A stretch of DNA of 59,546 nt. Origin: Ciona intestinalis. Taxonomy: Eukaryota > Chordata > Ascidiacea > Phlebobranchia > Cionidae. The DNA is taken from positions 498,682 to 558,227 of the forward strand of contig NC_020166.2 of NCBI RefSeq assembly GCF_000224145.3, read 5' to 3'. The notes beneath the pieces were generated by a model, which was not told where the DNA came from, made no database searches, and saw only the letters and a program-made list of their open reading frames with translations. Shown in pieces: positions 24,701 through 42,212 of this stretch (position 1 is the stretch's first letter; each line of letters starts with the position of its first letter). Position numbers and translations under genes: made by a program.

Positions 24701-27700
24701 CGTAGCTCGTCTCGGTGTAAAAAGAACAAACAAAGAAATACCTTTACCCAATAAAGTTATTAAATCTCAATTATCCATAGTCGTGTAACCGCATAGACAT
24801 TTATTCCATTTAAAATCTAAGTTTTACAAAATAATCATATTTGTGACGTAATAACATCATATGTAGTGATTATTGTGACGTAGACAGTCGCTTTAATTGA
24901 GCAATTCTCGTAATTGCACAATTAGATAAAATTGATGATCAATTATATGCAATATACGCACAGCGTTGTTAGCGCCTTTAAACTGTAGAAGGAAGCGTCC
25001 TTAAGGTTGGAGATTCGGTTCCCATGCAATAATAAGGTACGTAGTTGACACATTCCGTTGAATGCGAGGCCTTTAATGTGGTTGATTCGATTGCGGCTTA
25101 AATCCCTGTTAAAATATATGATATATATATTGAGTCATAATATTAATGTGTTGGGAATTTGGGATCTGTGGGTTTTTAAATATAAGAACGATAATTAGTG
25201 ATTACGTATGTCTAGACATGCATAACATGTATATACACCAAATGCTATTCTGCAACAACCAGAATAGTTAAGGTTGCTATAAAATATAGAACATAATGCT
25301 AAAACATCCATATATTGAGCGATGCTGAATGACTTGGCAAGGGGAGGGGATATACGACTTAACTGGCTACACCAGTGGTTTCCCATCTATTTACACTGTG
25401 TGATTAGGTGGTTAAAGTTTAGAATTTTGATGGTTACGATAACAAAGGAACACGGGTTCGAATCCCACCCTACTCACAAGAATCTTAGTTTGCTGAGGTT
25501 TCCAATGCATTCGGCATTCGAAGCAAGCACTTCAGATGGTGCGAAATATTTGAGTCCATTCCGGCCGTTTCCAATCCGGTTTCGACCCAAAGATAAAGTT
25601 TCAAGCGACACCAACCCAGCGAACGCATGCTCGTTTACCGTTGTGATGTTGTTCTTATGCAGGTACCTAGGTTATAGTGGAAACTTTAACGACTATAATA
25701 ACGTTAATATTGTAATGCGCGGCAAATATCATAAAGCATTCACTGCTAGTATATGGGACCACAACTATGTTGTTGTTGGGGATAAATTCCAACTGAAAGA
25801 CTAGTACACAGTGTACTAGTACTATAGGGTGAGACGGGACACCTTTAGCACATAATATTCAGATGTGTTTTAAACAAATAACAATGGCCTATGGGAGTTG
25901 TGAGGTTACGGTTTTAGAATTCTTCGAACGTTCTTTGTTAACTCATCTTACCCCACCCTACTACATGTAGAATATCCGTGTAGGAAATAATATATTCTAA
26001 CGTATACTATATTCCTATATAGCATAAGGGTACATCTAATTGGAAGTAAAACGTTGGTCAATAAACTTCAAGTAATATAACAGATCAGTTTCAACACATA
26101 TTCTGCCTAGTATCAACAGCAACGAAACAATTAACTCACAATTCTGTAAGATTTCGTTGGTTTATGAAAGTATTGCTTCGTATTCCACGTATTGTGTTGA
26201 AACTAAGATCCAATACACGCAAGGATGGCCATTCAGTTAAGCCATCAATCGTCGTGATGATATTATGTGACCTGTGGTATGGTATATTGGTTATATAGGT
26301 GTTAGGGTAAAGGGGCAACTCTGGCACAAATCTCAGGCCCATGGCGTGCCATGCTGTGTGCTTTTGCAATGTATGGGTAATGAATGAGCCAACTCTGGCC
26401 TAAATCACATGGCGTGCCTCGCTATAGAACCTCACCGTTGCAGAATAGTATGGGTTACTTAGATAAAGGATGTGAGAAAATAGTTCTATTTTGGTCAAAT
26501 TGTTACGTTTGTCAATTGCCATATATTCCCACCACTAACCACTAAGCATGGTGGAATCGTATAACGGCCTGTATGTGTCTATGGGGGGAACAGAATAAAC
26601 TTTATTTAAAGAATTACTTTTTTACGAACCATAACAACAACAAATACATTTCAACAGCTTGCTAAACATAATTGAATTTACATACAAAACATACTTCGTA
26701 TTTAATAAACGCAGCGAATATTTAAATGTAAAATATTATCCTGATATTTTTATAACGTTGAATATAAAAGGTATATTTTGATGTTAAATGAATGAATGTT
26801 ACTTGTTTTTTATCCTCGCGTGGGGGGACAACGACGTTATTTATACAACGCAACAATTCTATTGCATATTTTTATGTTTTAATCACTCAGTCAACATTTC
26901 TATAACGGTCTACTTACAAAATTGTTAGCACTAAAGAACATTCAATACCACAGGATTTAGAGCAAACGTGAAATAAATCTCAATAATAATAAGATCCTAA
27001 TCCGTCCCCAATCACAATGATTGACGATAATGACGTCATCAAGGTTATTGTGACGATTAATCCCCAGCTGTCGGTGTGACGTCACGAAGTTATAACACAA
27101 AGCTCATTGCCCGTTAAAGATGGAGATTGTTTTACGGTTTCTTCATATTCTTGCCTATTACATGTTATTTAGTCGTGGCACAATCACCCACAAAGTTACA
27201 TACGTGGTATCTCATAAGGTGTATGAAACGAAACAACCGCGTTATAACGACCGTCGTTGCCCCGCCGAGGTTAATTAAGTTACATTTATTCGTATTAAAA
27301 ATATCGCAATCAATCCCCAATTCATTTGTATCTCACTATAAGCCTTGCACAGCCCGGATGCTGAAACCATACCCAACTCTAAAGTAGGTTTGCAAGACTT
27401 TTATACCACTTGTTATAATAATTGAACCACATTATTTAATAAGATTTATTTTAACCGAATATTAAACCTTGTGGTTAACACGCGTGCCTTCAACTCCAAC
27501 ACCCGCATGTCCCAATGCCCGGGAACGAACGGATAGTTCATTTAACTTTCGTGCGCGGTTTTCTTCTATTTACTTATTTGATTGTGACGATGTATTGCCA
27601 TTGTTATCAAATAAATGAACAGTGTGACGTAATAAAAGCTAACAGAGAGTAGGATCACGTACTGTCTGGTGGCAATTATATGGATTTATATTAAACGTAC

Positions 27701-30700
27701 ACCGTTTACTGTCTCTAGCTATTTCAAACATTGATAATATACAGTATATAGGGCAACTTGGGCAGTTATAGTTTACCCATTACACGTTTTTTTTACTACA
27801 CTATATTTGTATAAGTCTAAACAAATGTTGCGGTAATGGGGAACCCTGGTCTAAATCCCAGGTCCTATGGCTTCGTTGTAGGACCCATATAGAATGTAAC
27901 GTAGCGGTAACGGGCTAAGGTGACGTGAATGCAATACCTTATCTATATGAACCAGTAACCACCATGTACATAACACTACCCCAACACAGTAATAAACTAC
28001 ATAACAAACTTACAATGCCAGTGTAGTTATGTTGGGCCGGCCCGTCGCTTCTATCGTAGGGATGGCAACCAATGAACAAGTGTCTAAACGTCTGTAAATG
28101 TAAAAAATATGCGTAAAGTTACTGGGAGACCCCCCCCCCCAGGTTTCCCTAACCCATACGTGCTTAAGTTTGGTTTGTTTTAAAGTTATATAAAAAATGC
28201 ATGTTCACCCCACCTACTGGAATAGCTACCAGCAACCCAACCTTTATTTTATCACCCACACAATAGTTACACCAATTGTTAATCCATCGGTTTACAAGCA
28301 ATTCAAACACAATGGTGATTGTCGCTGCCACAACCACATAAGTAGCAATGGTATTAAATATTCATGTGTTAACCCCTATCTATTGTATACGAGCCTTATA
28401 AAGTAGAATTACATTACGACACAGGTGTTCCCGTGGCTGCTACACGTAATAAAGCACTTACAATGTACGTAACAAAGGACTTCCGCTGAAAGATACGCTT
28501 AGCGTTCGAAGCTCGTTGTCGCTCAGATCCCTGTGAGAAAGAGGTGTTATGACGTAACAATGGTGTTATGACGTAACAATGGTGTCTACTGTCTTATGTT
28601 ATATTTATATATATATATTCGGGTGGGGTAAAATGGTACAAGTTTTCTGTTTTATAGTTGAGCGGGATAAAAGCCAAAATGGTAAAAAAACGATTAGAAA
28701 ACATGGGATAGCCACCGGAGTAACGGTACCCATCTTACCCCGTACAGTGTGTGCCATAAAATTAAACAGATATAATGGAGCATTTCACAGTCGATAATAT
28801 ATTTAACCCAAGAAACATTGGTGTAAATGTGACGTAACAAAAATAATAAGAAAGTGTTAATGTGACGTAACACTGGATGGGACGTTGGTATAAACACACC
28901 ATATATCACATTGACATAAACACCTCTTAATATAAACATTGTGGTTAGTCAAGGGCATCAGGGTTATACAGCAGCTGTTATAATGACGTCAATAACTTAA
29001 CACCTAATCGTGAAACAATTAAGTTATAGTTGCGTAATAAAGGGGAATTGTGACGTTGCTTGGACGATTTATATATATTACGTCGAAACGTCGGCACGCA
29101 AAAAAATGATCTATTTTACAAAACAAATTTTCCTCGTTTTGGATATTTGATTTTATTAAAGTTTTTTCACATTACACCTTTAAGTTTTTTCACATTATAC
29201 CTTGCACAGTGAAATATATGTATGGTGATATATTGGCGCGCGCGTAACCGTTAAACGGAAAATTAAATTGTAGGTAGTTAGGTGGTTAGGCGCAAACATT
29301 ACTGCGAGCAATGCCCGTTTAAGTACCCAATAAACTCAAAGTTATTATCGAGCGTGTGTGTTATAACCATTTACGATCGCCCGCGTTTTGTTGGATCATG
29401 TGAAAAACTGGAATCTGTGTTCTTGTGACGTAACAATACCCGCAGGTGCGGACAAAGAAAAGGCGTTAATTGCTCGACTTAAGGTGCGAAACCGAACCCG
29501 ATATCTTGTCAAACAAAACCCGTGAAGTAAGAAACGGTTCATTGGTTGTTAACATTGCTATGTGTGACGTAATAAAGAAGCAGCTGCTATGCATTCAAAC
29601 CACAAACACAAATATTTAAAAATTTTCGCAAAAATTATTTAATTTGGATAAAATTGGATTTTTAAACAATTTAATATATACATGTGGTATATTATATACT
29701 GAATATATACATTACAAATTCCAATCTAAGCATATGATAATACAAGTAGAATCTCTGTTGAAAAGTTGAAAGTTGTATTGTGAGTAGTTTTTACTTCCAG
29801 CAAAACGTTTTTATTCCATAAAATTGTGTTACATTATTATAGCGGGAACGTTTTTACTTTTAAAAGAAAAACATTCAAGAAAAAAGAAAAAAAAATGGAA
29901 ACCTGTTTTTTATATTAGGTTTGTGTTTGTGTTAGTTTTGATTTTAAAGTGGGAACGCAACACTCGAGATGTGACGAGCATCTGCACTCAGCGACAACTT
30001 TAGACTTGGAGTGGTTTAGTTAAGAGGGGGCATAGGAGAATAACGAACCTACATAGGTGTTAGGGAACTCCATTCAATGTATTATTATATATGTATCTAC
30101 TATATGCAGACTAGGCCATGGTAGACCTTTAATATTGTGTCTAAGGGGCAATCATGCAACAAAAAGAACACTTCGACCTTTTTAATGTATAAACACACTG
30201 TGGAGACACTAGAAAATATCACGTGGGACCTCACCCTCACAGAATATACTGAATAATGGGCAAATTACATAGCAACTTATTGGGGCTAGGATAACAAATT
30301 AAACGGATATTGGCGACATCCTGGTAGAACTACAGGAAGTTTGGTTGAATGTAAAGGGGTGGGTGGTATTACATGTGTGTGGTTTATATTAAAAACATTT
30401 TATATTAACTAAATATGGACCTGTACTTTAAATACTGGGGGTTGAGGGGTTTAGACAGATGTACAACATACAGTACTGTTGCTGCTATACAAATCAACTT
30501 TAAATAATTTTCCTGCATTTTGAGTTTAAAGTAAGAAACATTACTTGGATATCAAAGTTGCAATTGGTATTTTTACGTTAAAATAAAATAAGATTGTAAC
30601 AACAAAGATTGTTAAGAAATTTGACAATGTATTAATATTATTATTAATAGTATTAAACTAAAGTTGGGTCCTGTAAACAAAATACACGGCTTGGAAATGC

Positions 30701-33042
30701 TTCAGAGTCTTAAGTGTACAGGTGTGTGGAAGATAGTTAAGTCTTAAATTATACCAGACTTGTGTGTGTATTGGAATATAAACGCAACCACGATAAGCTA
30801 ATACCAAGTCTGCCCAGGTAAAGATTATTATTACTTTAAAGTGTAAACACTGGATGCTTACACAGCTGTGCGGCGCCCTATGTTGCCATTGTGGATATTC
30901 AAGGTAATATTAATATTAGAAATGGCTGGGTACTGGGTTATTATTTAAATTAGTCAAGTTGTTATAATTAGGGATTTTAAACTTCTGCATAAAATATATC
31001 TTTATTTATATATTTGTACAATGTTCTGAACGTAACTTATATTTAAATAGTTAGCCACATATGGCAATATAGAAGATTTCAATGGTTGGTAAACTTGGTA
31101 TATTTATGACATATGAGGCCACAAGCGCACCTGGTGTAAAACATGAGGTGATTTATCAAGTTAATGTGACTGTGCCACAGGCAAAGTTAACATGATTTCA
31201 CACCTTGGGTTTATGTAGAAGGTTTTCACACCTTAGGTTTACACTGGTTGTGTTAACAATAATACATGTTCACACTTCACACTTGTGTTTGTGTAGACAC
31301 CTACGTGGTGTTATGGATATGAGTCAATGAATGTTAAAAATCATAAAGGGAACCCACAGTTATTATGAAGTTAAAATCCTTTAAAACTCAACAAGCCAAA
31401 TCACATAAACAACAATGCTTTCCCTCAATTAAAAATAATATTAAACAGTGGTTAGAAGGTACTATGTACAAAATGTAGGAAAAAAGAGCATCTTTTTAAA
31501 AGCATGGCTGTTAAACCGAACATAACTAATGAGTCAGAATATAGATTCTTCCCTAATATATCACACTGCGCTGTCAAAGGAATATTTTAGTAGATTTACT
31601 TGGGTTTATAAGAAGCACCCTGCTATGTTGGTGAAAAATATTTGGTTGAATTTGTGAAGGATCAGCAGGCACAGCTGGAGGCTTTTATGAAGCGATTCAT
31701 TAAAGTTTTGCCCAAAAGAACCGAGAACTTACAATTTATGGAAACTTACTCAGGACTACAAATTAAATAAGCTTATTTTAAATAAAAACTAAATAGCAAA
31801 CAATTTGGAGCCTAAAATTTCCAAAATGCATGTGCAATAAAGAAAAACAAAGAAATAAAGATCGTACCCGCATATTGTAGACATACCAAGTATACACACT
31901 TTGCTATTGGTACAAAACCACACAATCCACATTTTTAAGTTAAAATGAAACAGACTGTAGTCAAATAAGAAAAATGTTACTTATGTGTATATAACTATAT
32001 AACCTTTTCCAAGCAAGTTTGAAAACAACAAGGTTGGTAATGCGTCAGCATTTGATAAATTATTCATGAAAATTTTACTTTTCACACATTACAATACACA
32101 GCAAGAATATCGGCCACTACAGGGTCTAATTCATACACAGCCCAGCTTAAGGGTTTATAACAAAACTAGAGACTGTAAGTGCGTCATATTTATCAACTTA
32201 CATACGGAGAATAATTAACCTAAATATATTATATAACTTTTATGTTTTGCATCAGTTTAAATATGTGGTAGCTTTTAGTGATTTGGGAGTTTCAAGGGTT
32301 TAAGAAAAACATATTCACTACATGCTGATGGTGTGCAACACAATGTGTCTGGATAAGGAAATTACTTAGTACTTACAGTTCTAGTAGGTTTGGTAAATTC
32401 ATAAACGTGTGTTGTTTCACTGCAGTTGCCTCTATCTTGTTGTTTCTTAAAGATCTGAAAGGAATTTAAATTTAAAGTTAGAATAATAATCACAATGTTT
32501 CAAATAAATTGTTGTAACAGGGTTTAAATAAGGAAGCAATACAGGAAACTATAAATCGTTAAGTAACTGTTTTATTGTCATTATCACTCTACATTGTAGG
32601 AGTTTCACAGTCATACCATGAGACCTGGGTATTTATAAATTATAACTATAGAATAAAAGGCCGAAGTTAACCCATTACCCAAAATTCATATTATATATAA
32701 ATATAACATGAGAAATTGACTATAAATGAAAGCAAGATAAATGTGAACTTACAATATAGACACCCACGGTGGTATTAATGGTATCTTCCTTAAACTTCTG
32801 TTGCTGCAATTAACGAGTCGTTCCTTATACGAGCAAGTGCATGGAGATGGACACGATACAATAGTAGACGGGGTAGAACTTGAATATGAAGTCGAAAATA
32901 AAATCATGAAACACAAAAGCGACAAGTTTAGTCTCAGGTTAATGCAGCTTGACTTTCTGCGATCCAGCGGCATTTTTCGTTCCATTATTTCTTCGTTTTG
33001 TTTGAATATCGAAAGTTTTTTACAAGTTTTTGTGTCAAACAT
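15764..33042 (-). CDS. lrig: LRIG orthologue: LRR and Ig domain single-pass membrane protein, 1127 aa
   Basis: Nineteen minus-strand exons: 33042-32753, 32454-32377, 28530-28462, 28091-28014, 26271-26140, 25666-25478, 25105-24962, 24571-24500, 22291-22220, 21890-21747, 21256-21020, 20624-20467, 20189-20020, 19710-19589, 19263-19086, 18629-18323, 18002-17727, 17366-17199, 16263-15764. All phases fit; total 3384 bases. Order: signal peptide (about residues 38-55), LRRNT cysteines 64/68/70/79, about 15 LRRs, LRRCT ([14 protein letters not shown], about 502-554), three Ig domains ([41 protein letters not shown]), membrane helix about 925-947 ([10 protein letters not shown]), and a 180-residue tail. 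The Ig and membrane motifs match vertebrate LRIG1-3 nearly word for word, as does overall length (vertebrate LRIGs about 1065-1120). LRIGs restrain or tune EGFR/ERBB, RET and BMP signalling at the cell surface. Oddities are an acidic/basic insert in Ig2 and the rare donor GTGCGT after exon 7. A start at the second Met (MERKMPL) is possible. Confidence 0.96.
16763..16968 (+). repeat. 21-bp minisatellite, about 10 copies, in the last LRIG intron
   Basis: The unit GGTTGGGTGTTGAGTATATAT repeats about ten times with a few changes (gtt to gta, one 'gttgggcg'). Because 21 is divisible by three, both strands are open (SIYGWVL on plus, TPNHIYS on minus), but splice phases join the flanking LRIG exons directly, so the array is intronic. 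Confidence 0.95.
16976..17170 (-). repeat. tRNA-derived SINE in the last LRIG intron
   Basis: Read on the minus strand: tRNA-like head with GTGGCGCAGTGGTTAGAA (A-box region) and GTGGGTTCGAGGATGA (B-box), then the common tail with TTACATACGTGGTAACTTGT and GGGCATGAGGTGTATAAAAC. It lies in the same orientation as the gene. Confidence 0.7.
18400..18560 (-). repeat. lrig: Degenerate GATGTCATC-type repeat inside LRIG exon 16
   Basis: The exon segment encodes an Asp/Val/Ile-rich run ([19 protein letters not shown]) from repeated 'gatgtcatc' words, followed by a basic RKRKKK. It lies between the WQKDGG and DAGVYTC parts of Ig2, where vertebrate LRIGs have a much shorter segment. The reading frame is preserved. 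Confidence 0.7.
20318..20425 (+). repeat. Dispersed repeat of the AATAAAATAACAGATGT family, in LRIG intron 12
   Basis: Contains GTGCAAAGTGGTGAATAAAA, 'taacagatgtaaaaatgtag', a shortened 'gaagcaggggcaag' and CATGAAAGGTTAAGAAACAC, as in the copies at 880 and 46870. Confidence 0.6.
21411..21700. repeat. Nested fold-back element in LRIG intron 10
   Basis: A 65-base segment (21415-21479) recurs identically at 21537-21601. Within each unit, CACTCTTGTCTCACCTAACA is followed, after a 25-base spacer, by its near-perfect inverted repeat (TGTTAGATGAGACAAGAGTG). The spacer at 21480-21504 and the one at 21602-21626 are reverse complements with two differences, so one unit carries its loop flipped. A third partial unit ends near 21700. 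Confidence 0.85.
22013..22160 (+). repeat. SINE tail fragment in LRIG intron 9
   Basis: Contains CCAACCCAGTGGTCACTAAT, 'gggttgtccaaattatcaacc', CACCCATAAAGTTACATATG and 'cacctgtgttataatgtc', the 3' body and tail found in the full SINE copies at 13856 and 34116. The tRNA-like head is missing. Confidence 0.65.
24611..24671. repeat. Perfect 19-bp inverted repeat (hairpin) in LRIG intron 8
   Basis: AACAAAGAAATATCTACGC (24611-24629) and its exact reverse complement (24653-24671) flank a 23-base loop. The sequence AACAAACAAAGAAATACC recurs about 55 bases later (near 24725), so this is probably one end of a larger fold-back MITE. Confidence 0.8.
25822..25973 (+). repeat. MITE-like dispersed element in LRIG intron 5
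   Basis: Left end TAGGGTGAGACGGGACACC, internal CCTATGGGAGTTGTGAGGTT, right end CATCTTACCCCACCCTACTA. One of the better preserved pairs of inverted ends in the window. Confidence 0.7.
28531..32376 (-). other. lrig: Large LRIG intron 2
   Basis: The longest intron of the gene (3.8 kb), between the first LRR exons. It holds a MITE-like copy at about 28618-28747 (GGGTGGGGTAAAATGGTAC to CCCATCTTACCCCGTAC) and a long AT-rich tract at 29.1-30.0 kb. No alternative exon was seen. A long intron near the 5' end is a reasonable place for regulatory DNA, but nothing specific is visible. Confidence 0.6.
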
Positions 33043-34006
33043 TGTTTAGGAACAAGATTCCAGGTAAATCCGATGTTTTTCCCACAACATTATGCCAGGT
33101 GATTGTTATCTTATAAGAAAATCTGTAACAAAATAAAAATATGGTTACAGTTTAATTTCTGTGCATAAGACTAAGCCTGGTTATTTATTTAATTTATTAC
33201 TTTTAACTCAGAAAGTAAAATGTGCTTACTAAATATCATATTTACACCTGTTTATTCATATTTCAACTGTCGAATCTAAAACCAGTTTTTGTTCAATGCA
33301 TTCGCTATGAAAATTACTGAAACATTTTGTTTTAAGTTAAGTTACAATTACTACGATGTCAGTACTTCTCGTTTTTATATACGCTGGTACGTTATCAAAA
33401 TATGACAATCGTGATTTAACTTTCCAATTATACCATTACATACTTATACTCGTACAAAGCAACATACACAAATACAACGTTTGCCGTCTTTTATAAATAA
33501 AACAATCTCACTCTTTACCCCCAACTACTGGCGGTTGTATTTAAATAAGTCATTATTTTGAAGCGAGGTATTAGGGGAGCATAATATTTTAAAGAGTCTT
33601 ACATAGCATTACCGCTTACGTTTAATTGAATATTACAGTGCGCTATATCCTCCAAATCTTGTAAAATATTCTGCCTAAATTTTATACTTCAGAATTATTC
33701 GGCTTATGGCAGTGGATGAATGTCACAGTGGTTAGTTAGAGCGCTTTCTTCACACGAAGATAATAGAAGCCTAACGCAACTACCATTGCGGGGGTATGTC
33801 TCCTATAAATTGGTAAACCAGACGTACTTTTGACTTCAATAGCATAACTTCCATTAAATAGTACTGACTCGTACCGATACTCTATATCCGACTACCCTAC
33901 ATTGGATCCTAAAGACATATCCAATCTAAAACTCAAGTATCACGATCGCAAGTTTGTATTGAAAAAATATCTCCATGATTCCTGTATATATGATTTCTGT
34001 GTTGAA
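33043..34006. other. Spacer between muskelin 3' end and LRIG 5' end
   Basis: Slightly under 1 kb, AT-rich. It must contain the muskelin 3' UTR and the LRIG promoter, both on the minus strand. A weak tRNA-like head (CAGTGGTTAGTTAGAGCG, near 33728) suggests a SINE fragment. No TATA-like element could be assigned with confidence. Confidence 0.5.
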
Positions 34007-40645
<6,639 letters not shown>

Positions 40646-42212
40646 AGTTAAAACACATGTACTGGAACACCTAAATATTGTAGCCTAAATCTATATATAA
40701 TACTCTTGTTATGACTTAGCTGTAACAACAGAGACGACAAAACTTCTAAGTAGCTTCGAAGCTTCCTAGGGTAAACAGTATAGTTGCAATGTAAACACTT
40801 TTGTCGTGAGCTTTATTCATATACACGGCAGACGGGCAAACTTTTGTTCACACAATAAATATACTGTACACACAACATATACCATGTACTGAAGTTTAAT
40901 GCATTTTGGCTGCTGTAAAATTATGAATAACTGAAGTAATATACAAGTTGTACTTTACCAAATTGGGTAATGAAACTTTACCTACCAAGTTTTCCTGAAC
41001 TGTATTTGATATTTGCGGTTTTAAGTGTGAATAAATGTATAACATTACTTTTCAAAGATAGATACTTTAATAGCAAAGAATTCTACAAATAGCAATTGTG
41101 GCTACAATTAATTGATTCGTCCCCACCAGAAATATTTGCGCACGTGACGTCGTAACATGACGCAAAAGGGAAATCCCCTCCGATTAAATGGCGCGTATTT
41201 TGTTTTTAAATTCCAATGAAAACGTCTAAAGAAAGAATGAATGAATGTCATCCCAAGTCCCGACCCTAGATTGTCTTCACCAAAGTGGCGCATAAGCTGT
41301 TAAGTCTGCTCAATACATTAGAGCATCACACATTACGCTTTGGTTGAGAGACGAACGCTGTATACCTAACTGTGCCACAGCATCGCCCAATCTAACCCCT
41401 CGTAGCTTAATACTGCATACAACCCTGCCTTTGCAAAGCTGTGTTGAAACAGATACAGCCTTATCTCTCATGGACACAACTTTCTTGCCCAACCATGTTT
41501 AACAAAGAAATGTATATTTTAAAATCCGTATACATCGTGGCAGGAACGAATAAAATGCAACAGCGGAGATTTGGAAACTGAAGAAAAAGGGAGTCGGTGA
41601 CGTCATGATAACACCTTGGCATGCGTAGAAACACAGTGAAGAAAAAGAGGGCAAGGAAAACATACACAACGTATTAAGTGGCTTTTGTGGGAGTTGTAAA
41701 AACTGGTACGTACTATAAACGACCCCACGATTAAAAACCACAGCTTCAAGGCTTCAAGCTGACGGGGTTTGAGTTGACGGGACACTCATACTACACACAC
41801 GGAGTATTGAGTAAATTTTACTTGTATAAAAGTTAAAACTGGTAGTTATTTGGGTAATACTGTCAACGCTGTAATGTTCTTGTTGTCCGAACACAGAGGT
41901 AGCAAACTTCTTTATGGATTTGGGAAATTTGGGCTTTAACGTTTGCAAAGACCCAGTTATGGCCGACATGGTCGTGAATGAATTACAAGAACACATATAA
42001 AGACACTTCATGGATATTGCTTACAGGCCAACGTCGTTACCTTGGAAAAGTTTGGGGTGTGAACCAGACTTAATAGGTTCGAACACCAGCGCTGGAAGTT
42101 ACAGTGTTTATGTTTCGACGACTGGAACTCATAACGCAGGCCTTCTCTGCTTAATATACCACACCCCACAACGAGTGGTACAAGGTTCGAAACCAGGAGT
42201 GAGGAGATTTTA
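40646..42212. other. Spacer between the LRR membrane gene and muskelin
   Basis: About 1.6 kb, holding the muskelin promoter and the LRR gene's 3' UTR, both on the minus strand. A tRNA-like B-box fragment (GGTACAAGGTTCGAAACC) lies at about 42178. Overlapping short open frames at 41.1-42.0 kb show no splice-supported structure, and I do not call them genes. Confidence 0.55.

Noticed and set aside
25322..25804. 160-codon plus-strand frame
   Set aside because: It is the antisense shadow of LRIG exon 6 (25666-25478) and neighbouring intron.
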